A DNA stretch of 64,000 nucleotides from Ancrocorticia sp052089425 (GCF_052089425.1 NZ_JBQCZW010000008.1:1-64000); one strand, 5' to 3'. Numbered from the stretch's first letter, positions 1-9,006 are shown. Notes: generated by a model not told the origin, from the letters alone. Numbers and translations are program-made.

Positions 1-761
1 CGGCGGCGGTGCTGGGCGCCGCCAAACTCTATGAGCATCAGACCTCTGGCTGGTTCTGTGCGCTTGTTGGCGCGCAGATGCGCGAGTGGGACCAGCGCCT
101 GGCGGTGTACGCGAATGGGGGAGAGGCGGCGGCCCCGCTCTCTGCCAAGGCCCCGTCAACTGCGGAACACGGCACTCGCGGCCGGATCGAGCTGGATGGG
201 CAATGGTGCCGCGTGACCGATGCCCCCGCCCGCTCGGTGGATCTTGGTGGCATCGCCAAGGGGTACGCTGCCGATCGGCTTCAGGAACTCGCCCGAGAGA
301 GCGGGGCCAGTGACGTCCTCGTCTCGCTGGGCACCTCGTCGATAGCCGTGGCGGGCGCACCCGCCGTGATCGGGCTGGCTAGCCCGTGGGCCGGTTGGGA
401 CCGCATTGGTTCCGTGATCCTTGAATCGGGGGCGCTCGCGGTGTCCGCCGATCCGGGCATGGCAATCGGGAGCGTACGGGGCCATACTCACGTGTTAGAT
501 CCGTGGGCGGGGGTACCAGCCACCACGGATCTGTGCGGCGCCGTCGTGTGCGGCCGCGACGGGATGGCGTGCGAGGCCTTCTCCACCGCTTATCTGGCGA
601 TGGGGCTGGAGGCGGCGATGAGCCTTGATGCCCAGCATCCGGAACTGGATTCGATTTTCATGACGATCGACGGCAGGCTTCTGGCAAGCCCGAACCTTCA
701 ACTCCGAACGGCACCCGGCTTCCAAGCATGGCTTGCTGATAGGCGGCAGCATCATGAGTGA
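1..761 (+). CDS. apbE: FAD:protein FMN transferase (ApbE family), 5' end outside window
   Basis: Enzymes of this family move FMN from FAD onto a threonine of flavoproteins, usually outside the membrane. The reading frame is open from the left edge, so the true start and any signal peptide lie upstream; the first in-window start codon, GTG at 9, is probably internal. The motif VDLGGIAKGYAADR (about 245-286) is the ApbE core. VSLGTSSIAVAG takes the place of the usual glycine-rich segment, and HVLDPWAGVPAT matches the family's H-x-x-DP-x-TG-x-P stretch. The metal-binding D-A-x-x-T element appears as EAFSTA, a conservative change. It ends 8 bp from a convergent gene. The family is clear; the substrate is unknown. 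Confidence 0.88.
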   Translation, partial: AAVLGAAKLYEHQTSGWFCALVGAQMREWDQRLAVYANGGEAAAPLSAKAPSTAEHGTRGRIELDGQWCRVTDAPARSVDLGGIAKGYAADRLQELARESGASDVLVSLGTSSIAVAGAPAVIGLASPWAGWDRIGSVILESGALAVSADPGMAIGSVRGHTHVLDPWAGVPATTDLCGAVVCGRDGMACEAFSTAYLAMGLEAAMSLDAQHPELDSIFMTIDGRLLASPNLQLRTAPGFQAWLADRRQHHE

Positions 762-762
762 T

Positions 763-789
763 CCCCAGCTAGCGAGTGCGGAGCTGGGG
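763..789. terminator. Hairpin between convergent apbE and exported protein gene
   Basis: An 8-bp perfect stem (CCCCAGCT at 763-770, AGCTGGGG at 782-789) with an 11-nt loop lies at the meeting point of two convergent genes. It overlaps the stop codon of the minus-strand gene. There is no T-run, so it may be a weak bidirectional terminator. Confidence 0.45.
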
Positions 790-1389
790 GAGGGTGAATG
801 GGCTGCCGTCCGCATGTGTTAGTTCGGTTTTTTCCGCAATGCGTGCGGTTTCGAGATCTGCGACGATGAAGGGTTGTGGGTCACGCATGACGATTTCAAT
901 ATGTGTGCCTTGAGTGCGAAGCGCTGCTAGCGGTGAGACGTCCACGTCCGGGGGTAGCAGGTATGCGGTGGATTGCGAGTTGAGTGGACCGGTGACGTTG
1001 ACTCCTACGCCTTCTCCTTCGAACATTTCTGGCGGGACGCAGGCGGAGGCATAAACGCTTGGCGCGTTAGCCTTGGGCGAGGCGAGTTCGGTTGCAACGC
1101 AAATGTTCCGATCCTCAGAGAGCGCTATCCAGTGTTTACCGAACGATGATTCTCCAAGCTCCCGCACGGAGTTCGCATCAAACTCCGAATCCTCTGCAGC
1201 GAGAAAACTGGGCACAGCGGAGGAATCTAGGGAATCCAGCCTGCCAATCGCGGGTGCTAGGTCGGTCAACTCAGGCGTCGCCCTATTCTGAGAGTTCACG
1301 GTAGCGATGACGCCGCCTGCACTAATCGCAACGAAGATCGCTGCGATTAGTGCCAGAACGAGTGTGCCGCTTCTCCGTCTTTCAGCCAC
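769..1389 (-). CDS. Membrane-anchored exported protein of unknown function, paralogue 1
   Basis: I do not recognise a named family. The 206-residue product has a short basic N-terminus (AERRRSG), one hydrophobic segment at about residues 9-31 and a long polar region expected to lie outside the cell. It resembles the product of the gene just upstream (1408-2016). Shared motifs are LG-x-S-x-x-G-x-HW-x-A, NIC-x-A, a second cysteine before PP, and TAYLLPPDVD. The two conserved cysteines could form a disulfide. The start is GTG with GGGAG a few bases ahead. The gap to the upstream gene is 18 bp, so the two are probably co-transcribed after a tandem duplication. Function is not inferable. Confidence 0.72.
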   Translation of the reverse strand: MAERRRSGTLVLALIAAIFVAISAGGVIATVNSQNRATPELTDLAPAIGRLDSLDSSAVPSFLAAEDSEFDANSVRELGESSFGKHWIALSEDRNICVATELASPKANAPSVYASACVPPEMFEGEGVGVNVTGPLNSQSTAYLLPPDVDVSPLAALRTQGTHIEIVMRDPQPFIVADLETARIAEKTELTHADGSPFTLPQLRTR

Positions 1390-1407
1390 GAGAACTCCCG
1401 GCGAATA

Positions 1408-2016
1408 TCATTGTCTAGTTCCTGATAACTCGAATGTCCCGCTTCCTTCACGAGGAAGAGTGATCGGTGAGCCATTCCCGGGGGCCTTAGTTCCTACCAC
1501 TGCAACAGGTTGCGGATCTGTTGATAGAAGCTCGAAGCCATCGGTGGAAGCGAGTTCTGATGCGTCAACGTCCGGGGGAAGGAGATAGGCGGTGGCTGAC
1601 TGCAATCCTTCGCCGCCAGCTGCTACGTAGATGCCGTGATCGTTGAAGATATCGGGTGGGGTACACGAGGAGGCGTCAACCCAGTTGTCCTCGGAATCAT
1701 TATAGAGCTGGCTCGCAATACAGATGTTGCCCTCGGGATCGGTCGCGACCCAATGTGTGCCGTAGTCCGAATCTCCCAACACACGAGCTGTGTCAGGATC
1801 GGCTCCATTGTCCAGAAGCACATCCGGTATTGATTCACTGTCCGGTGCATCAGTTTGGGCGATGATGGGCACGAGCTCCTCTGCCGTCAAAGAGGGAGGG
1901 GAAGGATCCGTCGATGGGTCTTCGCTAGCCGGGGAAGCGTTATTGCATGCCACGATTGCTAACGATGTCATCGCTAAGATCGCGACACCGGAAACCCGAG
2001 TTTTTTTTGCATTCAT
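1408..2016 (-). CDS. Lipoprotein of unknown function, paralogue 2
   Basis: This 202-residue product starts with a lipoprotein signal peptide: basic MNAKKTR, a hydrophobic core, then the lipobox LAIVAC at about residues 19-24. A Ser/Pro/Asp-rich linker and a globular region follow. That region shares LGDSDYGTHWVA, NICIAS, a Cys-x-PP element and TAYLLPPDVD with its downstream neighbour. It is therefore likely to be tethered to the outer face of the membrane, whereas the neighbour has an uncleaved anchor. AAGGAG lies six bases before the ATG. A run of eight A residues spans codons 3-6. No enzymatic motif was seen. Confidence 0.75.
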   Translation of the reverse strand: MNAKKTRVSGVAILAMTSLAIVACNNASPASEDPSTDPSPPSLTAEELVPIIAQTDAPDSESIPDVLLDNGADPDTARVLGDSDYGTHWVATDPEGNICIASQLYNDSEDNWVDASSCTPPDIFNDHGIYVAAGGEGLQSATAYLLPPDVDASELASTDGFELLSTDPQPVAVVGTKAPGNGSPITLPREGSGTFELSGTRQ

Positions 2017-2235
2017 TGCATTCTCCTTGAGTGTTTCAATTGGCGCTTAATACGTGAGCGCTGCTTATTCGTTTCTGGGGAGATTGATCTGTTGTCGATT
2101 TCGTCTATTTCTGATGTCTTCCACGCGTTTCTGATAGTCAAATATCAATGGAATTGACTTGACCCTAACAAGAATCTCAGCTGATATCGGCAGTTTCATC
2201 AAAGCTATATGAAATCGTTATGGGGAAGTAATCAG

Positions 2236-2267
2236 GGCGGGGCACAGTGTGGACACGGTGCCCCGCC
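2236..2267. repeat. 32-bp near-perfect palindrome upstream of dapA
   Basis: Arms GGCGGGGCAC (2236-2245) and GTGCCCCGCC (2258-2267) pair perfectly. After one A/G mismatch the stem continues as GTGT/ACAC around a 2-nt centre. It ends 17 bp before the dapA -10 box. It could be an operator, or a terminator for upstream readthrough, but no T-run follows it. Confidence 0.6.
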
Positions 2268-2283
2268 GGTTACCGTCACGCGG

Positions 2284-2289
2284 TAGGCT
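2284..2289 (+). promoter_or_regulatory. -10 box TAGGCT of leaderless dapA
   Basis: TAGGCT ends six bases before the dapA ATG. No Shine-Dalgarno is present, so transcription probably starts at the A of the start codon. Confidence 0.55.
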
Positions 2290-2295
2290 CATACC

Positions 2296-3201
2296 ATGAC
2301 TGAGTCCGCTACACCTCCAGCACGTGTATTTGGTTCCGTCTCCGTGGCAATGGTGACACCCTTCCATGAGGACGGTTCCCTCGATATCGATTCGGCTGTT
2401 CATCTGGCCGATCACCTCGTCAAGCAGGGCTGTGATTCCATCCTGCTTTCTGGCACCACGGGCGAATCGCCCACCACTCATCAGCCTGAGAAGGACGAGC
2501 TTGTCCGCGAGGTCAAGGCGGCCATCGGCGGCCGTGCGTTCGTCATGGCGGGGGCTGGGTCCAATGACACGGCTCATGCGGTGAGGATTGCTCAGGGTGC
2601 CCAAGAATCGGGCGCTGACGGCCTTCTGATTGTGGCCCCGTACTACAACCGTCCCTCCCAAGAGGGGGTGTACCAGCACATTCTGGCTATTACCGAGGGC
2701 AGTGACCTGCCGGTGATGATTTATGACATTCCGGGCCGTACCGGGGTGAAGTTGGAGTTCGATACGTTGCGGCGGCTGGCGGAGCACCCGAGGATTCTGG
2801 GTGTGAAGGATGCGACCGGGGACGTTGCTTCCGGATTCGTCAAGATGGCGGAAACCGGACTTGAGTATTATTCGGGCGACGACGGGCTTAACTTCGCATG
2901 GCTCGCCCACGGCGCATCCGGCGTCATCTCAGTGGCCGGTCATGTGATCGCCAGTCAGCTGCGCGCTCTGGTGAGCGAGGTTGACGCGGGTGATCTTCCC
3001 ACCGCTCGTCAAGAAGCAGTCAAACAGCTGCCGGTTATCAACGCCATTATGGGTGGCGGCCAAGGCGCCGTGATGGCGAAGGAAGCACTCAAGCTGACCG
3101 GCGTGATCCCATCGGCCACTCTCCGCCTGCCGCTCGTGGGTGCCTCGAAGGCCCAGCTGGCAGAGCTTGCCGATACGCTCCGCCAGCAGGGATTGATGTA
3201 G
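2296..3201 (+). CDS. dapA: 4-hydroxy-tetrahydrodipicolinate synthase
   Basis: It condenses pyruvate with aspartate semialdehyde, the first committed step of lysine and diaminopimelate synthesis, in the cytosol. The 301-residue length is normal for the family. Visible signatures are LLSGTTGESPT (substrate-binding loop), APYYNRPSQEGVY with the catalytic tyrosine, and VMIYDIPGRTGV. The Schiff-base lysine lies in LGVKDATGD. It stands alone, and dapF lies some 20 kb downstream. The ATG is chosen because a TAGGCT box sits directly before it and no ribosome site is present. Confidence 0.95.
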   Translation: MTESATPPARVFGSVSVAMVTPFHEDGSLDIDSAVHLADHLVKQGCDSILLSGTTGESPTTHQPEKDELVREVKAAIGGRAFVMAGAGSNDTAHAVRIAQGAQESGADGLLIVAPYYNRPSQEGVYQHILAITEGSDLPVMIYDIPGRTGVKLEFDTLRRLAEHPRILGVKDATGDVASGFVKMAETGLEYYSGDDGLNFAWLAHGASGVISVAGHVIASQLRALVSEVDAGDLPTARQEAVKQLPVINAIMGGGQGAVMAKEALKLTGVIPSATLRLPLVGASKAQLAELADTLRQQGLM

Positions 3202-3233
3202 CCCGAAACACCCATCTGGCGGGTTTCGTGGGA
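3202..3233 (+). terminator. Weak hairpin after dapA
   Basis: CGAAAC (3204-3209) pairs with GTTTCG (3223-3228), with a few more flanking C/G pairs across a bulge. It begins at the dapA stop codon. No clear T-run follows. Confidence 0.35.
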
Positions 3234-3264
3234 AATGTTCGTCCTCTAGGGCACAATGGGCCTC

Positions 3265-4605
3265 GTGAGGATAAAGAAGGCAGCTTCAAGAAAACAGACC
3301 ACCGCGGATCAACGTGCACGTTTTTCGGCCAAACGTCTGCGGGACAGCAATTGCTCCAAACAGGCCGAGGAAGCTGCGCGCGCAGATACCAGCGGCAACG
3401 CTCCTGACACCGCGAGCTTCCCAGCTGATTTTGCAGACGCGCTTGCCGGTTCTGCACCGCGGGTTCATCATGGGGCTGACGGGAAACTGGACCGTGGTGA
3501 TGTCATCGGCTCGTCCGGGCGTTGGCTTGCAGGCTGGTGCCTGCGCCTGCTTGTCATAGCCGCGGCAGCTTGGGTGCTGTGGAAGGGTGCGAGCATCATC
3601 TGGACGGGTATTCTCCCCGTCATTCTTGCCATCATTGTGTGCACCGTTTTGTGGCCGGTGGTTCATCGGTTCCTCATGTGGCACTTCCCGCCAGCGCTCG
3701 CCGTACTCACCACAATCATCGGGTTCTTTGCGCTGATCATCGGCATTTTCGTGGCGATCGCGCCGTCTGTGGCCTCCCAATCGCGGGAACTGTATGGCCA
3801 GGGTTTGGAAGGCATACAGCGAGTTCTCGATTGGATCGCCGGGCCTCCTCTGAACATCGAAACTACCCAGCTAGACACAGTTGTTGGTCAGGTTGTGGAT
3901 TGGATTCAGGATCAGGCATCCACGATCACGCAAACGGCCATCTCGGGAGCAACGGCAGCTGGTTCCGCCGTTGTCACCTTCGTGATGGTGATCGTTTTGA
4001 CGTTCTTCTTCCTCAAGGACGGCCGCCGGTTCCTCCCGTTGGTTCGCCGCGTGACCGGCCCCCGGGTTGGCTGGCATCTGACAGAGGCGGCAACCCGGTG
4101 CTGGAACACGCTTGGCGGGTTCATCCGCACGCAGGCGATCGTCAGCTTCATTGACGCGTTCTTCATTGGCTTGGGGCTGTGGGCGATGAGCGTTCCACTG
4201 GCCGGGCCGCTCGCGATCATCACATTCTTCGCTGGCTTCATCCCGATCGTGGGTGCGTTCACGGCTGGGGCTCTTGCCGTGTTGGTGGCGTTGGTTGCGA
4301 ACAGCTTCACTACTGCCATCTTCGTTCTTATCCTCATCGTCGGTGTGCAGCAGCTCGAAGGCAATATCCTGCAGCCGGTTCTCCAATCGCGAGCGATGAA
4401 GATGCACGCCGCGGTGATCCTGCTATCTGTGACAGTTGGTGGCGGCGTGTTCGGCATCGTGGGCGCGTTCCTCGCAGTGCCGGCGGCCGCCATGGTCACG
4501 GAAGTGTTGCGCTACTTGGGCGATCTCACCGATATTAAGTCCGGTGAAAAGACAGTGGAGGAGATCGCGTTCGCCACCGATACGGCGGATGGGCCGCTCG
4601 CGTGA
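3265..4605 (+). CDS. AI-2E family (PerM-like) membrane transporter
   Basis: A polytopic membrane protein of the AI-2E/PerM exporter family; members export various small molecules or ions and the substrate here is unknown. The first 90 or so residues are charged and cytoplasmic. About eight hydrophobic helices follow, including a paired N-terminal hairpin, a long periplasm-like segment at about residues 170-225, and the late conserved stretch GVQQLEGNILQPVLQSRAMKMH, which is diagnostic for the family. The start could be ATG at 3256 or GTG at 3265. I prefer GTG because CACAAT lies seven bases before it, an arrangement repeated at the next gene. A 12-bp gap separates it from RNase J. Confidence 0.85.
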   Translation: MRIKKAASRKQTTADQRARFSAKRLRDSNCSKQAEEAARADTSGNAPDTASFPADFADALAGSAPRVHHGADGKLDRGDVIGSSGRWLAGWCLRLLVIAAAAWVLWKGASIIWTGILPVILAIIVCTVLWPVVHRFLMWHFPPALAVLTTIIGFFALIIGIFVAIAPSVASQSRELYGQGLEGIQRVLDWIAGPPLNIETTQLDTVVGQVVDWIQDQASTITQTAISGATAAGSAVVTFVMVIVLTFFFLKDGRRFLPLVRRVTGPRVGWHLTEAATRCWNTLGGFIRTQAIVSFIDAFFIGLGLWAMSVPLAGPLAIITFFAGFIPIVGAFTAGALAVLVALVANSFTTAIFVLILIVGVQQLEGNILQPVLQSRAMKMHAAVILLSVTVGGGVFGIVGAFLAVPAAAMVTEVLRYLGDLTDIKSGEKTVEEIAFATDTADGPLA

Positions 4606-4617
4606 CACAATGGGGGA

Positions 4618-6291
4618 GTGACTGACCATGTGATGCCCGCGCCCCCCACCGAAAACACCGTACGGATTGTTCCTCTTGGTGGCCTAGGCGAAGTAGGTAG
4701 AAACTGTAACGTCCTCGAGTATCGAGGAAAACTGGTTGTTGTTGATTGCGGCGTTCTTTTCCCTGAGGAAAGCCAACCGGGAGTTGATCTGATCCTCCCA
4801 GACATCGATTACCTGAAAAATCGGGTCAAGGACATTGAGGCGATTGTTCTCACCCACGGCCACGAGGACCATATCGGCGCCGTGCCCTATCTGCTTAAGC
4901 TGCGCCCGGATATCCCGGTCATCGGCTCGCAACTGACCATTGCCTTTATCGAGGCGAAGCTTCAGGAGCACCGCATTCGCGCGCACTCCCACGTTGTGGT
5001 TGAGGGCGATGTGGAGAAGGTGGGTCCCTTTGAGATGGAGTTCATTGCAGTGAACCATTCCATCCCGGACGCACTGGCCGTGTTTGTCAAGACAGCCGAA
5101 GGCAACATCCTCATCACCGGCGATTTCAAGATGGATCAGCTTCCACTTGATGGACGGTTGACCGATCTCCGCGCCTTCGCCAAGGCTGGCGAACAAGGTG
5201 TGGATCTGTTTATGTGCGATTCCACCAATGCGGAGGTCCCGGGCTTCGTCCGATCCGAATCGGAGATCGGCCCTGTTATTGACGATGTGTTCTCCCGGGC
5301 CACCGGGAAAATCGTAGTGGCCTCGTTCTCCTCTCACGTTCATCGCGTTCAGCAGGTACTCAATGCCGCGGCACGCCATGGCCGCAAGGTGGCGTTCGTG
5401 GGGCGCTCGATGGTGCGCAACATGGGCCTCGCTTCAGATCTCGGGTATCTGGAGGTCCCAGAAGGAGTGCTGCGAGATCTTGGGGACATGCGCGATCTGC
5501 CGGATAACAAGCGGGTCTACATGTCCACCGGATCTCAGGGCGAACCTATGGCCGTGTTGGCGCGCATCGCGAACAAGAGCCATCCGAAGATCAGCGTGGG
5601 CGGCGGAGATACCGTGTTATTTGCCTCCTCTCTCATCCCCGGAAACGAAAACTCTGTGTATCGGCTGATCAACGGCCTCATGAAGCTTGGTGCGCATGTC
5701 GTTCACCAGGGCAATGCCAAGGTGCACGTGTCCGGTCACGCGGCCCAAGGCGAACTGTTGTACTGCTACAACATTCTTGAGCCGGCGTTCGCCATGCCCA
5801 TTCACGGCGAGGTTCGCCATCAGGTGGCCAACGGCGGCATTGCCGTGAAAACCGGCGTGCCACCCGAAAACGTCATTCTGGCGGAAAACGGCTCGGTCAT
5901 CGATATGACTGACGGCGAGGTGTCGTTGGCTGGCTCGGTACCCTTCCATGAGATTTACGTGGATGGCTCCTCTGTTGGAGACATCACGGAAACGGAACTC
6001 AAGGATCGCCGCACACTTTCCGAGGAGGGCTTCATTGCCATCTTCGCTGTGGTGGATCAGAGCGCAGAGCAGATCGTGACGGGCCCGCACATTCAGGCCC
6101 GCGCCATGGCGGAGGATCAATCGGTCTTTGACGATATCCTGCCAGAGGTAACGGTCACGCTTCAGGAAGCACTCGAAAAGGGCACGGATACTTACGGGAT
6201 GCAGCAGGCGATGCGCCGCATGATTGGCCGCTGGGCCTCGCGCAAGCTCCGCCGTTCACCCATGATTATTCCCACGGTTGTGACGGTCTAG
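4618..6291 (+). CDS. rnj: Ribonuclease J
   Basis: A metallo-beta-lactamase/beta-CASP nuclease acting as endo- and 5'-3' exoribonuclease in RNA decay and rRNA maturation. The zinc-binding HGHEDH is at residues 80-85. The later metal ligands lie in NHSIPD, GDFKMD and SGHAAQGE. The beta-CASP region carries ASFSSHVHRVQQ, and a C-terminal domain follows from about residue 450. Its 557 residues fit the actinobacterial form. The start is GTG with CACAAT ending six bases upstream, possibly leaderless. In actinobacteria rnj commonly sits between dapA and ftsK, as here. Confidence 0.95.
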   Translation: MTDHVMPAPPTENTVRIVPLGGLGEVGRNCNVLEYRGKLVVVDCGVLFPEESQPGVDLILPDIDYLKNRVKDIEAIVLTHGHEDHIGAVPYLLKLRPDIPVIGSQLTIAFIEAKLQEHRIRAHSHVVVEGDVEKVGPFEMEFIAVNHSIPDALAVFVKTAEGNILITGDFKMDQLPLDGRLTDLRAFAKAGEQGVDLFMCDSTNAEVPGFVRSESEIGPVIDDVFSRATGKIVVASFSSHVHRVQQVLNAAARHGRKVAFVGRSMVRNMGLASDLGYLEVPEGVLRDLGDMRDLPDNKRVYMSTGSQGEPMAVLARIANKSHPKISVGGGDTVLFASSLIPGNENSVYRLINGLMKLGAHVVHQGNAKVHVSGHAAQGELLYCYNILEPAFAMPIHGEVRHQVANGGIAVKTGVPPENVILAENGSVIDMTDGEVSLAGSVPFHEIYVDGSSVGDITETELKDRRTLSEEGFIAIFAVVDQSAEQIVTGPHIQARAMAEDQSVFDDILPEVTVTLQEALEKGTDTYGMQQAMRRMIGRWASRKLRRSPMIIPTVVTV

Positions 6292-6337
6292 CACCCGTGG
6301 CGGCGTGCCGAGGCATGTACGGGGGCGCGTGCGGCGC

Positions 6338-6343
6338 TAGGGT
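6338..6343 (+). promoter_or_regulatory. -10 box TAGGGT of leaderless ftsK
   Basis: TAGGGT ends seven bases before the GTG start of ftsK. A second TAGAGT abuts the GTG but is too close to serve that start. Confidence 0.5.
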
Positions 6344-6350
6344 TTAGAGT

Positions 6351-8984
6351 GTGAGTCCACGAGTGCCTAGAGATGCTAATAAGAAGCAACCCGCCAGCAA
6401 AGCAAAGAACGCTGGCGGGAAGGCCTCTGCCAGCAAGCAAACTCCTGCGGGCAAGAAGCAGGAGAAGGACACAGAACCCAGAGAGCCCATGGGCCCCCTC
6501 AAGCGCGAGGGAATCTCCTTCGGGGTACTCGCACTGGCCATCATCGTGGCACTACGTGAATGGTTTGGTCTCTCTGGCGTTCTTGGCACAGGAATCCACT
6601 ATGTGACGGCTGGGGCCGTGGGCGCCTTGTCCATCTTTGTCCCGATCCTCTTGATCGTTGTTGCCGTTCAGATCTTCCGAACGGTGCCCCGTCCCACCAA
6701 TAAGAGGATTGCTATTGGCCTCGCGCTGATCGTGACGTCTGTTGACGGGATCTTGCACCTCATTTCCGCCCCGTCCAGCCCCGTCAATGATTTTGATGGC
6801 GTTCTTTCTGCCGGTGGCCTGCTCGGGTGGGCCGTTGGTGCATCGCTGCGCACTCTTCTTTCTCCATACGGGGCCTACCCGGTGCTCATTCTGGTTCTCC
6901 TGTTCGCGCTGCTGTACATGACCAATACGTCGGTGCATCAGCTCTGGCAGATGGTGCGATCGAAGTCCGGTGGAGGACAGGATGATCAGGAAAGCGAAGG
7001 CGAGGACGGTATAGCCAATCGCGGTTCATCCGCCACGCGTCCTTACGATGCGGCGCACGAGGTGGAAGCGGAAGATACCCCACGCCGCCAGCGCCTCCTG
7101 CCCCGGAAGAAGAAGCAGGAAGCACCGGAGGAGCCCCCGTCCGTCCCCGACGATGCCGCGGCCACCGCCGCGCTCGGGGCCTACCGTCACGATGACCAAC
7201 CGAAGCCCCACAAGAAGTCCCGGCCCTCTAGCCCGGCACCCAGCCCCGAACCGATCGAGGGAACAGACGCGCCAGAAGGGCTCCCCGCTCCCGATACCAC
7301 AACGGTGATACCCGGGGGCCAACAGTTGGCACTGGACCCCTCAGTGACATATTCGCTTCCCAGCCAAGAGCTTCTGAAGCATGGTGCGCCCCATGCTGAG
7401 CGCACGCAGGCCAATGACGAGGTGGTAGATCGCCTGACTCAGGTGTTCTCCGAATTCGGCATTGATGCCCGGATCGTTGGGTTCTCGCGTGGGCCAACGG
7501 TCACCCAATATGAGGTCGAGTTGGGCCCCGGTATCAAGGTGGAGCGTATTACGGCGCTCTCCAAGAACATCGCCTATGCGGTTGCCTCGCCGGATGTTCG
7601 CATTCTGTCACCGATTCCGGGTAAATCGGCGATCGGTATCGAGATTCCCAACACGGATCGCGAGACTGTGCTGCTCGGAGACGTCCTGCGTTCTCAGGTT
7701 GCTGCCCGCGCCACCCACCCACTGACGGTGGGAGTTGGCAAGAATGTGGAAGGCAAGTTCGTCATTGCCAACCTTGCCAAGATGCCCCACATGCTCGTGG
7801 CTGGTGCGACAGGGGCTGGAAAATCCTCGTTCATCAACTCCATGATCACCTCGATCATGATGCGCTCCACCCCTGATCAGGTTCGAATGATCCTCGTGGA
7901 TCCCAAGCGCGTGGAACTGACAATCTACGCCGGCATTCCGCATCTGATCACGCCTATCATCACCAATCCGAAGAAGGCCGCAGAGGCTCTCGAATGGGTG
8001 GTCAAGGAAATGGACGCCCGCTATGACGATATGGCGGCCTACCACTTCAAGAACATCGACGATTTCAACGATGGCGTTCGCGCTGGCACCGTCACGCCCC
8101 TCAACCCGGAGCGTAAGCTCACCCCGTATCCCTATCTGCTGGTTGTGGTGGACGAGCTGGCGGACATGATGATGGTGGCCCCACGTGATGTTGAGGCCTC
8201 CATTCAGCGTATTACACAGCTTGCCCGCGCCGCCGGTATCCATCTGGTGTTGGCCACCCAGCGCCCGTCCGTGGATGTGGTGACTGGCCTCATCAAGGCG
8301 AACATTCCGTCGCGCTTGGCGTTCATGACGTCCTCACTGGCCGATTCGCGCACCATTTTGGATATGTCGGGGGCTGAGAAACTTATCGGTCAAGGTGACG
8401 CCCTCTTCATGCCAGCCGGTGCCTCCAAGCCCATCCGCCTGCAGGGTGCTTGGGTGGACGAGGAAGAGATCGAGCGCGTGGTGCGCGAGTGTAAGGGCCA
8501 ACTCCAACCTCACTACCGCAACGATTTTGAGGAAGTACAGGAGCAGAAGAAGCAACGCGAGGAAATCGGTGACGATCTCGAGGTCCTTCTGCAGGCGGCA
8601 GAAATTGTTGTGACAACGCAGTTCGGTTCCACATCCATGCTCCAGCGCAAGCTTCGCATTGGATTCGCGAAGGCTGGACGCATGATGGATTTGCTGGAGC
8701 AGTATGAGATCGTGGGGCCATCCGAGGGATCGAAGGCTCGCGATGTTCTCGTATCGCCGGAGTATCTGGAGAACGCGCTAGCGATGCTACGTGGAGAACG
8801 CGATTCGATCTTTGATGAGGCCGAGGGAGCAGGCTCCGAACCGGAACCCGGTGCCACGGAGGTTATGACGAACCGGTACGATACTGATCCGTTAGCTCAT
8901 TCGGCCCCGAGTCCGACCGCCGATTGGTACGAGGATGGCGACGACGACGGCGATGAGGACGCGTGGCAGCTCACCGGCCGCTAG
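6351..8984 (+). CDS. ftsK: DNA translocase FtsK/SpoIIIE
   Basis: A septum-located, ATP-driven pump that clears chromosome ends through the closing division site. A Lys/Ala-rich N-terminus is followed by about four or five membrane helices (residues 50-190). A hydrophilic Glu/Pro/Lys-rich linker (190-330) leads to the motor. Walker A is GATGAGKSS near residue 485 and Walker B is LLVVVDELADMM near 600. The C-terminal winged-helix gamma domain (about 740-820) contains QFGSTSMLQRKLRIGFAKAGRMM split over its recognition helix. The end is acidic. At 877 residues it is of normal size. It is followed by convergent capA. Confidence 0.95.
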   Translation: MSPRVPRDANKKQPASKAKNAGGKASASKQTPAGKKQEKDTEPREPMGPLKREGISFGVLALAIIVALREWFGLSGVLGTGIHYVTAGAVGALSIFVPILLIVVAVQIFRTVPRPTNKRIAIGLALIVTSVDGILHLISAPSSPVNDFDGVLSAGGLLGWAVGASLRTLLSPYGAYPVLILVLLFALLYMTNTSVHQLWQMVRSKSGGGQDDQESEGEDGIANRGSSATRPYDAAHEVEAEDTPRRQRLLPRKKKQEAPEEPPSVPDDAAATAALGAYRHDDQPKPHKKSRPSSPAPSPEPIEGTDAPEGLPAPDTTTVIPGGQQLALDPSVTYSLPSQELLKHGAPHAERTQANDEVVDRLTQVFSEFGIDARIVGFSRGPTVTQYEVELGPGIKVERITALSKNIAYAVASPDVRILSPIPGKSAIGIEIPNTDRETVLLGDVLRSQVAARATHPLTVGVGKNVEGKFVIANLAKMPHMLVAGATGAGKSSFINSMITSIMMRSTPDQVRMILVDPKRVELTIYAGIPHLITPIITNPKKAAEALEWVVKEMDARYDDMAAYHFKNIDDFNDGVRAGTVTPLNPERKLTPYPYLLVVVDELADMMMVAPRDVEASIQRITQLARAAGIHLVLATQRPSVDVVTGLIKANIPSRLAFMTSSLADSRTILDMSGAEKLIGQGDALFMPAGASKPIRLQGAWVDEEEIERVVRECKGQLQPHYRNDFEEVQEQKKQREEIGDDLEVLLQAAEIVVTTQFGSTSMLQRKLRIGFAKAGRMMDLLEQYEIVGPSEGSKARDVLVSPEYLENALAMLRGERDSIFDEAEGAGSEPEPGATEVMTNRYDTDPLAHSAPSPTADWYEDGDDDGDEDAWQLTGR

Positions 8985-9006
8985 ATCCGTCGTCGTCCTC
9001 AACTCA

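Noticed and set aside
2218..2910. 230-residue open frame antisense to dapA
   Set aside because: It is a shadow of dapA codon structure, has no ribosome site and shows no recognisable protein features.
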